A DNA stretch of 43,053 nt from Gnetum montanum. Its lineage: Eukaryota > Streptophyta > Gnetopsida > Gnetales > Gnetaceae. Of the stretch, positions 1 through 9,425 are shown piece after piece. Under the pieces are notes generated by a model. It had not been told where the DNA came from. It saw only the letters and a program-made list of their open reading frames with translations, and did not search any database. The DNA is taken from the NCBI GenBank assembly GCA_015680685.1, contig MNCI01000986.1, positions 30,177 to 73,229 of the forward strand. Direction: 5' to 3'. Within the stretch, counting starts at the first letter, position 1; each line of letters opens with the position of its first letter. Position numbers and translations under genes: made by a program.

Positions 1-499
1 TATATATTATTTGGAATGCAAATAGTGATGATAACTTAAAAAATAATAATAATAATTAAATTCTACTTATAGCTCACGAAACCGCTACACAAGAGAACTT
101 ATGGGTCTAATGTTTGTTGCATTATCTGGAGTCAAGACCATTGATTCTTTAAAGATTCATCCTCTTTTCTATGTGCAAAGATACATAAAGATTTCAAATG
201 CTAAACATCTCCAAAGTAGAACTGCACATGAAGTTCATTTTGCTCAATTGGATGATTAGGCATATTAAGTTCACACTTATCATTGTATTTTGCCTTTTGC
301 TCAATTCTATTATATAGCTCTGTAATGTTTGTTGCAATAATTGTGCAATGTATTCCTTCGTTAACATATACGAAATATATAAACTTTTATTTTAACCAAT
401 TTATGTTTACTAGTATATATTATTTGGGATGCAAATAGTGATGATAACTTAAAAAATAAAATAATAATTAAATTCTACTTATAGCCCGTGAAACTGCTC
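1..499. repeat. Direct repeat pair in the 5' flank
   Basis: About 90 bases at 1-95 recur at 413-499. Both copies run from TATATATTATTTGG through GATGATAACTTAAAAAATA to a shared TTCTACTTATAG, and they differ by a few substitutions and a small indel. The unit spacing is 412 bp. The second copy is cut immediately by the foldback element that starts at 500. The ~317 bases between the copies hold no recognisable gene. This may be a local duplication or the two ends of an old unclassified insertion. No coding potential was seen. Confidence 0.75.
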
Positions 500-897
500 C
501 ACTAGCTTAGATATATATATATATATATATCTATAAATTGGCTAAGATGATTTTATAAAAAAAAATGATGTTAACCAAGCCCTCTGTTTCTCTATTGGAT
601 GAGGTAACAAGATAACTAAAAACGGAATCACTCATCCCTCCTCTGTTTCTCTACCACTTACTCAATTTAGTTTTACCCTTTCGGTCAAGTTTCGCCATGA
701 ACAAACAAAGAAAAAACAAATTTGACCGAGAGGGTAAAACTAAATTGGGTAAGTGGTAGAGAAATAGAGGATGGATGAGTAATTTCGTTTTTAGTTATCT
801 TGTTACTCGTCCAGTAGTCAGGCTTGGTTAACATCATTTTTTTTATAAAATCATCTCGACCAATTTATAGATACACATATATATATCTAAGCTAGTG
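500..897. mobile_element. Foldback element / MITE, CACTA-like ends
   Basis: This 398-bp segment is almost entirely one imperfect inverted repeat. The left arm starts CACTAGCTTAG and the right arm ends CTAAGCTAGTG. Inside the arms ATAAATTGG pairs with CCAATTTAT, GTTAACCAAGCC with GGCTTGGTTAAC, and TTTAGTTTTACCCT with AGGGTAAAACTAAA. The arms are about 180 bp each around a ~25-base A-rich loop near 695-720. There is no ORF, so it would be non-autonomous. CACTA/TAGTG termini suggest the CACTA (EnSpm) superfamily, but the flanking bases CTC and TTG do not form a clear 3-bp target duplication, so the family call is tentative. It lies about 320 bp upstream of the Josephin start codon. Confidence 0.8.
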
Positions 898-1215
898 TTG
901 ATTAGTCTTGTAGGTGTGCAAATTGCTCGTTCTTGCTGTAAGAGATTGGCTTGTCGCGACACTGCCATACCAAGTCTACTAAATATAGCTATTATTTTAT
1001 TTTATTTTAAAAGAATCTCGCATTCATACTTAGTCATTAAAAAGAAATAGAAATAAAAGTTGACACTCTGCCATCGGCCTGAACATTTTGTCAATAATTT
1101 TATATCGTTATCCACAAAATGATGATCAGAAAGTTAACTGAGCCTGTGACGGGTTCTTAGCAAAGAAAGGTGCGGAGCAAAATTTAGGGACTGCAAGGTC
1201 ATATCAGCATTCAGC
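898..1215 (+). promoter_or_regulatory. Presumed promoter and 5' UTR of the Josephin gene
   Basis: This AT-rich stretch lies between the foldback element and the Josephin ATG. A weak TATA-like string (TTTTATATCG) lies near 1098-1107, about 110 bases before the ATG. No clear initiator or other motif could be assigned. The promoter role is inferred from position only. Confidence 0.35.
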
Positions 1216-2202
1216 ATGGCTGCGGCAACAAACAGCGAAAATAGAGCTCATGGGAATCAAATTTATCATGAGAAGCAGCGTCGCCAGTTCTGCCTTCTTC
1301 ACGCCCTCAACAATCTTTTCCAAGTATCGTTCCACTTCTCTCAAAATTTCTTTTACACAAAATTTGCAAAAAACACATCGATTATCACTGTAAGCTTTGC
1401 CTTCTCCTGCTTAGAAGTCTAAGATGTTGCGCGTCAAAACATTTTCTCCTTTTTATTTTGAGTTATTGTCCTCGATCATACGCGGAGTTTGCAATCTGAA
1501 ATGTAGGGTTTAATATAATAACAAAAAAATAAAAATTACAGCAGTGAAACTTGTTGATCAAATAGAAAGCGGTTGTCTTTTGATGCACAATCACTGATCA
1601 AATTGCTTAGGTTTTCATTTTGAATTTCGATGTTGTTTTTTTCTTCGTTGATAGCGTTTGTCTGATCGCCAGGGGCGTCGATGTTTGGTTGAAACCAGAG
1701 CGGCGAGGCGTTCACGAGGACCGAGTTAGATTCGATTGCGAACGAACTGACATCGATAGATCCAGATAAAGCCTCATCATCCTCCTGGAATCCCGTTTCG
1801 ATTGTGTGGAAACCGCATCACAATGCGGTTACAGGGAATTACGATATCAATGTGTTGTTTGCGGCCCTGGAAAGAAAGGGAAAGCGAGTGGTTTGGTATG
1901 ACAAGAGAAACGGCGCTGCCTTGGTGGACCTTAAGGCTTTGACTGGTATAATCTTGAATAAAGCTGTTGCTAGATTCGGCGGCCTCTGGAAGGGAAGGCA
2001 CTGGATCGCTTTGAAGGAAATCGATGGTATCTGGTTCAATCTGGACAGCAATCTGCAACTCCCTTTGCCATTTGACGAGGGCGAGGAGCATCTGAGGACC
2101 TTTCTGGATGAAAGCTTAGCAAACGGTGGCGAAATTTTGCTGGTCTTTGAAGCTGGACCAGCGGACCCTGCTGCTGGACAGGGAAGTGGTGAATTGTTAT
2201 AG
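1216..2202 (+). CDS. Josephin-like deubiquitinase, two exons, 203 aa
   Basis: The protein is a Josephin-family cysteine protease, a family that removes ubiquitin from proteins (as in ataxin-3 and plant Josephin-like proteins). Exon 1 (1216-1323) encodes residues 1-36, including YHEKQ and FCLLHALNNLFQ. Exon 2 (1699-2202) encodes residues 37-203. Catalytic positions are all present: Gln21 and Cys26 with the same five-residue spacing as ataxin-3, His137 in GRHWIAL, and Asn150 in WFNLDS. The fold is otherwise collinear with the domain (KPHHN, GNYDIN, GGLWKGRHW). No ubiquitin-interacting motifs follow, so this is the short, domain-only type. The exon boundary was chosen because GT follows CAA at 1324 and the AG at 1697-1698 restores phase 0; the frame upstream has a TGA at 1690. 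Exon 1 also reads on for 32 codons into the intron, which I take as intron read-through. It is the only uninterrupted gene here and probably the only host gene. Confidence 0.9.
1324..1698 (+). other. Intron of the Josephin gene
   Basis: A 375-base, T-rich, phase-0 intron with donor CAA|GTATCG and acceptor ACCAG|AGCGGC. An alternative AG at 1671-1672 is excluded because an in-frame TGA at 1690 would follow. A cDNA read would settle the acceptor. Confidence 0.8.
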
Positions 2203-2993
2203 GACTGGAAGGGTATCGTTGTATAATTTATTGTTTGATTAAATTTTCTCTTAAATTCTTATGCTCTCACAAGAAGCTTTGACTGTGCTGTTTTTTTTTT
2301 TATGCTTTTTGCTTTTAAAGAACCGATGCATGTAATCGACTTTCCAGGAAGAGATTCTTTTATGGTAGTCCTTGTGGAATCGGTTTTCTGAAATTCTGTT
2401 AATCGTTGTTGTTTGACTTGTAATTGACAAGAAAAATAAGAAACATGGAAGAACACTTTTTTGTTATTAATAGATTAAGTTTGACATTATCCTAGAAAGG
2501 TACCATGGTCGGGATTGGTATGCTTTGTGACAATGCATTACATGCAATAGATGCCATGTATTGTAGTTGGATTGTCGTTACTTTGTAGATGATCACAATT
2601 CTGAGCACATTCTAGTAGAAAATGTCGATTGCAACGTAATCATTACTTCTCCGAGGCTCGTGTTCAATACACACATCCTAACACCCAACTTGCTGTCAAT
2701 CTACCGTGACTCGTGGTTCTTCAAAAACTTGGATTGTGATACCAGCGAGAGCTTCATAATTGCTTCGCTGGTTATTCCCGACTTCTCTTGATTGCAGTGT
2801 GACCTTGGTGCATTGGCATATCCATGCATCCCAATTATTAAATTTGGTCTCGGCTATAACCCTAATGCTAGTTGGCTTAGACCTACATTACAGGCCATAA
2901 CGTGACCTTGGGGCATTTGCATAACATTGGATGGATTGTGACTTTAGGGTAGCTTATACCTAATTTGTTAACAATGGATGGATTGTGATCTTA
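2203..2993. other. 3' flank of the Josephin gene and decayed repeat
   Basis: The first ~100 bases are T-rich and probably include the 3' UTR, but no perfect AATAAA was seen. From about 2800 the phrases GTGACCTTGG and TAGGGTA recur at irregular spacing. Related phrases resume on the far side of element A (CTAATGCTAGTTGGCT at ~2863 and ~13081; GGGTAGCTTATAC at ~2948 and 13037). I see no gene. Short open frames at 2259-2456 (minus) and 2567-2791 (plus) have no recognisable content. Confidence 0.55.
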
Positions 2994-2998
2994 GGGTA
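2994..2998. repeat. Target site duplication of element A, left copy (GGGTA)
   Basis: GGGTA lies directly before the TG that opens the left LTR. The same five bases follow the CA that closes the right LTR at 13037-13041. Five bp is the duplication size expected of Ty3/gypsy integrases. Confidence 0.92.
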
Positions 2999-3805
2999 TG
3001 ATGAGCGATGAGGTACCCCTACGCCTAACCATACGAATCAGTAAGGTGTTCATACACAATCTGGTTGAATTCTATGAACCTATAGTTTTTTAGTGCACTA
3101 ATTCTTTTAAGGGGAGGTTGTTGGACCCCGAAAAGAAGTTTTATTAATATTAAAAGAGTATCAAGTACATCAACCACATTAAGTCACAGAGATAAAAAGA
3201 AGGGGTACTAGTTCTTCTAAGAAGTGAAATGGGTGTTGAGAACGTATGTTGTGTTCTCAACTACACTTGTGAAGCTCAAGGATATGGTTTAAGTGTAATT
3301 GAGGTACACGATTTTTATCATTTTAGGTTTTGTAAATTTAATCACCTACAACAATAATGGAAGGTAGAGTAATTTAGGAGGACATATCTTGAACACATAG
3401 CATTGTTGGGCTACCAAACGTTAAGTGTTCGTGGGTTACCAAGTGCTATACATATGTTCGAAGTGGTTGTGCTTGTGTTCATTAATAATTGGAAATTAAT
3501 TACTTAATTAAAGTTTATTAAAGTAAAGTGCATTAAAAAAACATTAATCTATTCTCACACAGATTCCTGATGTGGGTACTTGGAAAATATTTTAACTTAG
3601 GAGAAAACAAATTGCAAAAACTTCGCTATTATGACAAAAAATTAATATCAAAATCATGAGCCCAAGTGCTATATTTATAGGTCAGTGTATACCCCGTGAC
3701 ATAAGATATTTGACAATGCATCCTAGGCTTCGACATCGAATACCTGATGTTGAGGCTCCAACATCGGATACCTAACATTGGAGCATGTAGAAACATGATT
3801 CATCA
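2999..3805 (-). repeat. Element A 3' LTR (left), 807 bp
   Basis: It opens TGATGAGCGATGAGG and ends CATGATTCATCA on the plus strand. It aligns with the right LTR across most of its length but carries a private ~110-bp insertion (3101-3210) and lacks two stretches seen in the right copy. A TATA box lies at 3672-3679 (plus-strand TATTTATA). The U3 part holds a ~27-bp tandem duplication around GATGTT/GATGTC motifs (about 3725-3785). The many substitutions and indels between the LTRs imply an old insertion. Confidence 0.92.
3101..3210. repeat. Insertion inside the element A 3' LTR, about 110 bp
   Basis: Compared with the right LTR, the left LTR has ~110 extra bases between GTGCACTA (ending 3100) and GTTCTTCTAA (3211). 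Similar words flank the insert (ACTAATTCTTTTAA and ACTAGTTCTTCTAA), as if a short target had been duplicated. It contains TTGTTGGACCCCG and no ORF. Its class is unknown. Confidence 0.6.
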
Positions 3806-3814
3806 TACCCCCAC
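3806..3814 (-). promoter_or_regulatory. Polypurine tract of element A
   Basis: On the minus strand the bases GTGGGGGTA abut the start of the 3' LTR. The tract primes plus-strand DNA synthesis during reverse transcription. Element D has the matching ATGGGGGTA directly before its 3' LTR, which supports both boundaries. Confidence 0.8.
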
Positions 3815-4149
3815 GATTGAATGAAAACTAGTTCTTGAGTGCAGAAGAGGAGGAACAATTTCCTTACAAAATATTGGGTAGGTATGAGATTATTGATTGA
3901 CATACAAACAAACTTAGATAGAACAAATAGACTCTCAGTGCCCAAGTGTATGGAGTTACAATCTTTATAAAATTGGGTGTTCATGAGAAGAGAAGTGAAC
4001 ACCTTGTATAAAACTAACATCCAATGCCTCTTGGCAGCTGAAGAACGAGAGAGAAGATCTAATGAGCATGAATGATCCTTGTCATAAGGTGCTGCTGCAT
4101 CATCCTTGGTGAAGATAGTTCCACTTCTAGTCCATGCTTCCCACTGCAA
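3815..4149 (-). pseudogene. Element A: tail of the third ORF, degenerate
   Basis: An open stretch on the minus strand encodes roughly 110 residues before running through the polypurine tract into the LTR. It contains LYKVFTSLLMNT and ends near QELVFIQSWG. DNA of element D just upstream of its own 3' LTR (about 42170-42380) is recognisably homologous, with the same MNT and final FIQ...WG region in shifted frames. The position matches the extra ORF (often called env-like) of Athila elements. I see no convincing envelope features, so the function is unassigned. Confidence 0.5.
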
Positions 4150-5850
4150 TCACAACAGAATCGTGAATTAGTACGCAATGTATAACACATAGTTGTTAAA
4201 TACCTTGTCTTGTCGGTGGTTACACTCGGCTAGGTTGTGATTGTGGTAGATTGATTCCTTTAATAGTGTTAGCGGGAAGGCTGGCAAATAGGGTAAAATA
4301 GATAAACAGTTTATTAAATTTGAAAAAGTTCTACACAAGTAAATATTTGAAGAGGGTAAGAATTCACAACAATAAAAAGGAAGGTTCACTGAAAACTGTT
4401 GTGAAGATGTGCACAATTGGATGCCATTGATGAGGTAAACAAAAGAATTTGATTGTAAGAGTGTCTAAGGGTAAAGAACTTAACTAACCCAACCAAAAGA
4501 TATGCAAGTGGGTCCTCCCCAAAGCAGGCACAAGCCTTTTATTGCCCTTACATAACTTTAAACCAAAGAGTCCATGGGCTCTGTGGATGATTAATTGTTA
4601 CAAAAGATTAAGTACAAAAACCTAGAAGAAACTGCCTAAGAATTTTGACACATCAAACCAGGACATCAAATAAGAACATGAAACCGGTAGTGAGGTGAAA
4701 CATGAAAAGCATAGATGGATGAGAGAGAGTGGAATGGAGTTCTTGATTAAGGTCACATGAAGTCCCTTATGAATTTTATAGTTAAATGACTTGATAAGAT
4801 CCATCATTAGTTTATACCAAAACCAACCACATTCAATGACTTCGCATTGCCATTCTAAAACTAGTTCACCCCCCTGAGACATAAGAGTGCCTCTACAGAA
4901 CGACCATTGTTCTTTATTAGAGAAGAAAAGAGAAGTAGAAAGTGAGGAAGGGCCTTAGTTAGAGGGAACCTTCAGGAATGGGTAATATGTCTTTTTAGTT
5001 CCATAATCAGTGCTTGTAGCTCATTTATTATGTTTAAGGGATGTGGGTTAAATTCCTATCATTTTTTTGAGATGGGAACCACACCATGCAAAGACTTACT
5101 TAACTTCCTTTATTGGTTGACATGGAACGGTAAGAAGTCCATGAAAACACATGTACCCAAGCAAGCAAAAAGACATAAAGAATATCGAATCCCCTTGAAG
5201 TCACATCCTATTCAAACCTTTGAATCCTTTCTAATTTCGGAAACTACCAAAGTCACAAGTTTGTTGAAGTTTCATTAATGAAAAAAGGACTACACGTCTC
5301 TAGAACAAGGAAAACCATAGAATTTGTGGATGGGTGGATGTTGTGGACTCACTGCCTATTATATGAAAAAGAACCATGTCCTAATCATTAGTAACAAAAT
5401 TCAAAGTTAGAATCTAGACACCAACAATCAAATAACTGAATAGTACATATTACCATCAAGCAACGCATTACCATTGTGCTTGACACTTATTAATGAAAAG
5501 TTAGAAAATCTCATCAAAATAAAAGAAAATATAAAAGAAAGTGTAAAATATCCAAGAAAGAGCAAATGTACTAACGATGGTGTAAAAAAAAATTTGGCAA
5601 AGATTAATAACATGAAAATAAGAAGCTGTAAAATAAAGAATGTGTAAAACAAAAAGTTCTAAAATAAAAAATGTGTAAAACAAAAAGATAAAAAACTAAG
5701 GAGCCACTTATATGATTAGCATGGGTGGCCATCTCCTCCACAACTTAGTTGAAAGGAGGAGATCTGAAATGTGGAGCATGATTGTTCATCTGATGAGGCA
5801 TTTGTTGTATTTGTTGGCTTATGCTCATGGAAAGGTTTGATTTGTTGGAT
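4150..5850 (-). other. Element A post-pol noncoding region
   Basis: This 1.7-kb stretch between integrase and the third ORF has no credible gene. It shares blocks with the same region of C and D: a GGCCTTAGTTAGAGG block near 4950 (C ~30930, D ~41175), a block near 5080-5110 with CACACCATGCAAAGACTT (C ~30733, D ~41020), the ACGATGGTGTAAAA motif near 5573, and an A-rich run of GTGTAAAACAAAAAG units (5640-5690). The CATGGGGGAGAT motif of C and D appears here as GTGGAGGAGATGG, read in reverse near 5732-5744. Confidence 0.65.
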
Positions 5851-6960
5851 GTTGACTAGCTATTTCTTGTTTGGGCTCTCAGGTTTGTAGATCATCATGG
5901 CCCCAGAAGAAAAAGTTTCATAGATGATGTAAGGTCTTTTCCACAACATTTGGAACTTAGTTCATTGAGGTACTTGTGTGAGATTTTAGTAGAGAACCTT
6001 ATTTCCTGGTTGAAATTTGACTTTTCTAATTTTAAGGTCATGGCACTTTTTGTTGTAGGCCTTGTGCAACTCGTTAGATGATAGGGCCATCAATCGATTT
6101 TCATCTAGTAGGTTGAGATTCATTAGTCTTTCTTTTTATGTTAGACTCAAGTCAAGGTCAAGGTCATAGGCTGTTGAAAGTGTACGGAGCTTAGATTGAA
6201 TAGGAAGTGCTGGTAATTTTCTATACACAAGCTCATAGGGAGAATAGCCTATAGGAATTTTTTATGTGGAGCAATAGGTCCAAAGGGCATCATTGAGTTT
6301 TGTGCTCGAATATTTCCTATATTTGCTAACAGTTCTTGTTAAAATCCTTGTAATTTTCCTATTGGTAACCTCAGCTTGACCATTGGCTTGGGGGTGGTAT
6401 GGTGTTGTGAGTTTATGTTCAACCCCCATGTGTTACATAAGCTTCCAAAAAGTAGTGACTGTAAAGTGAGTTCCATTATCAGAAATTAATGCACGTGGCA
6501 CACCAAACCTGTTTACAACATTTTGTTGTACAAACCGAGTAGCAGTAGAAGATGTACAGTCGATGACGGTTGTTGCTTCTACTCGTTTCGTACAATAGTC
6601 AACAACGACTATGATGTATGTATGCCTTTTCATTTGACATGGGCGTGATGAGACCCATGAAGTCAATGCCCTAGATGTCAAAGGGTTCTAATGGTTGAAT
6701 CTATTGTTGAGGTCCCTCCATTTGAGTAGTCATTCCACCATCTCGTTCGCATTATGCATAAGAGTGGACATAGTGGTGAGCATTCTTGAAGATTGTTGGC
6801 CAATAGTACCCTACCATCAAGATTTTAATGGTCATGCATCTCCTAGCATACTGTCCTCCATAAGGACCTTCATGAGCATCTTGGAGAATGTGCAATTGAT
6901 TGACATCAAGAACACACCAATGAACTAGGCCATCAGCACACACCTTGTAGAGGTGTCCAT
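5851..6960 (-). pseudogene. Element A integrase, degenerate
   Basis: Integrase inserts the cDNA into the host genome. Read on the minus strand, the N-terminal zinc region (6943-6752) has HEGPYGGQYARR, in which the second zinc-binding His is Gln; the Cys pair is also lost. The catalytic core (6681-6433) has VVDYCTKR with the first Asp, SDNGTHF with the second Asp, and [11 protein letters not shown] near 6370-6400 with the Glu, so the DDE triad survives although frames are broken. The C-terminal part runs to about 5851. It follows RNase H, the usual Ty3/gypsy order, and no chromodomain was seen. Confidence 0.85.
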
Positions 6961-7014
6961 TGATCTCTATGAAGTGTTTCTCTTGGCAAAGAAACTGCTA
7001 TTTCTTCCAGTGGT

Positions 7015-7560
7015 CTAATCCTTATGGAATCTCTTGGGTGAGAAGATAGATGAGAATGCCATCATACCATNCATCTCTTGGGTGAGAAGATAGATGAGAA
7101 TGCCATCATACCATTTAGGCTTATTAGGAAATTGTTTAGTTATAGCCCCAGGAAAGAGGAGTTTATCAGAAAATATATCAGATAGTGGGCTTTCTTCCTC
7201 TTTGTTGTTCCATTGCAACTGAGACAAGTGATCAGTGATCACATTCTCAGTGTCCTTTTGATCTATCATAGTAAAATCAAATTCTTGTAAGATCACCAGC
7301 CATCGTATGACATAGGGGCTTACTATTGGCTTGTTCATCAGGAAGCGAATGACACTGTGATCCATGTGCACAAACACCTTGTATCCAAGCACATAATGCC
7401 TAAACTTTTCTAAAGCAAACACCACTGCCATCAATTATTTTTCTGCAGTGATGTAGTTCAATTGTGCACCCACAATTAGTAGATGTAATATGGATGTTTT
7501 TTGTCATCCATCTGTATAAGCATAGCTCCCAAGGTATAATTTGATGCATCTATCATGACA
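7015..7560 (-). pseudogene. Element A RNase H
   Basis: RNase H degrades the RNA strand of the RNA-DNA hybrid. The clear part (7434-7115) carries ALEKFRHYVLGYKV, HMDHSVIRFLMNKP, RWLVILQEFDF and ENVITDHLSQL, which are standard for gypsy RNase H and its tether to integrase. Upstream sequence to about 7560 is broken by stops. A single N at 7071 with a 42-base repeat on both sides (7029-7070, 7073-7114) makes the C-terminal coding end unreliable. Confidence 0.85.
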
Positions 7561-8628
7561 TGGAATGGTCTAGACTAGTTAGGTGCTTGTAGAATTGGAG
7601 TTTCTACAAGTTTCTCTTTTAGCTGTTGGAATGCTTTTTCACATTCCTTTGTCTAGATAAATTGAGCATCTTTCTTTGTTAGTTCCACCAACAGCTTTGC
7701 GATCTTAGAGAAATTTTCTATAAATCGCTAGTAGTAGCTAGTATGTTCAAGGAATGATCAAACATTTTTAATAGTTTTTGGATGATGGGTTATTCCTTGG
7801 ATGACCCTTATTTTCTCAAGGTTTATCTCAATTCTTGCTTGTGATATTCTATGCCCTAATACAATGCCTTCTTGGACCATTAGATGACTCTTTTGTAGTT
7901 GAGCATGAGGTTTGTTTCAACACATTATTTCAATACTTACTCAATGCGGTCCAAGGCTTACTCAAATGTAGCTCCATAAGTGGAGAAGTCATTCATGAAG
8001 ACTTACACACCACTACTAATTTGCTATTGAAAAATGCTTAGAACCAGGTGTTGGAATGTAGCAGGAGCATTACACAGACCAAAAGGCATCTTACGATATG
8101 CAAAAGTCCTCTTGGGACTCATGAATGTTGTTTTGGCTTGGTCCTTTGGTGCAATTTAAATTTGGTTATAGCTAGTATAACCATTTAGAAAATTGTAGTA
8201 GCAATGCCTAGATATTGTGTCTAACACTTGATCAACAAATGGCAATGAAAAATGTTCCTTGAATATTTAGCAGCCAAAAATCGATGTAGACCTACCACTT
8301 GCCACCTTNTTCCTTGAATATTTAGCAGCCAAAAATCGATGCAGACCTACCACTTGCCACCTTTCTTTGACACAATCACAAATGGACTAACCCACTCACT
8401 ATACGCAATGAAATAAATGAACCCTGTCTTGAGGAGTTGTTCAATTTTCGGTTTGGCGATTTGCTTTAGTTTGGGATTCAATCACCTCCATGGCTGTCTC
8501 TTTGGCTTCATGGTTGGATCAGTGTAAATGTAATGTTGGCATATCCTATGATCAATCCCTATGAGTTAAGGATATTACCAAGAAAAAGTTGCTGATCATT
8601 TTTCAACCACATTCAACAACATCTTTTT
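7561..8628 (-). pseudogene. Element A reverse transcriptase, inactive
   Basis: RT copies the element RNA into DNA. The region is collinear with the RT of B and D but split by frameshifts. The catalytic palm motif is at 7988-7996 (reverse) and reads VFMNDFSTYGA, so the first Asp of MDD has become Asn by one G-to-A change. A single N at 8309 sits between two 54-base copies (8255-8308, 8310-8363), which looks like an unmerged contig overlap. Upstream, the fingers region around YPIVDSxWVSP is recognisable only in pieces. Confidence 0.8.
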
Positions 8629-8865
8629 CTATTCTAGAGTAAGATTTGTGTTGATTATGATAGACTTTCCATTTTTTAAGAACACATATTCCATGTTGGT
8701 TGGTAGTGTTTTTAGTTCAAGGGGCTCTTGTCTAAAATTTTCAGGAATCTCCAACTCTCCCAAATAGGTATTGTCATTTGTATCATCAAAGAGTTGATGA
8801 TGAACTTGCTTTAGTTCATCCATGCCTATGACATATGCACATATTAGGCTCTCAATCGGTTCCAT
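8629..8865 (-). pseudogene. Element A protease-RT linker
   Basis: An open stretch of 78 codons with MDELKQVHHQLFDD, then PLELKTLPTNMEYVFLKNGK. The phrase resembles the Athila segment just before RT, where a PxLKPLP...YAFL block is typical. The same block is found in B (20843-21151), C (27030-27333) and D (37413-37637). Its biochemical role is unknown. It is among the best-preserved parts of each copy. Confidence 0.75.
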
Positions 8866-8957
8866 GCAAAGTGTGCTGTTCTTAGAATCAGTAGTTAGCC
8901 ACTGGGTGCCCTCTTGTTTTATGGCTGCTATGTACAGACACCTTTGAATTTTTGGTT

Positions 8958-9425
8958 CTAGTGCATACTACTTGCATGCAGAGAGATAGATTCTTGTTTC
9001 ATGGACCAAAGTTTCTGCACACAATTGCACCCTGTATCAATGTATGCGATGCATAGAACATGCTTCTTCTCGATCTTTTCGAATGCATTTTCTTTAGATA
9101 TTTTGAGGGAAAGATCTTTGATGCCCATTTTTGCATCAATGGTGCTAAGCCATGACTTTTCCATGATGATTGGAAAGTCCCCTTTGCAATTCTCTACCTT
9201 AATTACTAGGAAATTAGTAGGATAAGACCACCTGCAGACAATGATCACAATGTTTTCTACTAGTCCCAATGGAATAGTGATGGATTGGTCTACCAATTCT
9301 AATTTGATATTGCTCTTGTTTAAGGAAGGTAGGTTCCATGTGGTATACATCTCATGAGAAATCAAGTTGACACCAGAACTTGAGTTGAGAAGAGCTTTCC
9401 ATAATTCATTCCCAGCAATCTGCAA
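8958..9425 (-). pseudogene. Element A aspartic protease, catalytic Asp lost
   Basis: The retroviral-type aspartic protease would cut the Gag-Pol polyprotein. The 155-codon open frame begins MQIAGNELWKALLNSSSG, where B, C and D have a DSG triad. Here it is NSS, so the catalytic Asp and the Gly are both gone. Downstream NLISHEMY, VDQSITIPLGLVE, WSYPTNFLVI and GDFPIIMEKSWL match the other copies. The family normally has GRxWL where this copy has EKSWL, another sign of decay. Confidence 0.85.

Noticed and set aside
1324-1422. Continuation of Josephin exon 1 to the stop at 1422
   Set aside because: It lacks homology after LFQ, starts with a GT donor and would truncate the catalytic domain. It is read as intron.
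1777-2091. Minus-strand open frames opposite the Josephin exon (also 1839-2051)
   Set aside because: They are shadows of the well-supported plus-strand exon 2, with no recognisable domain.
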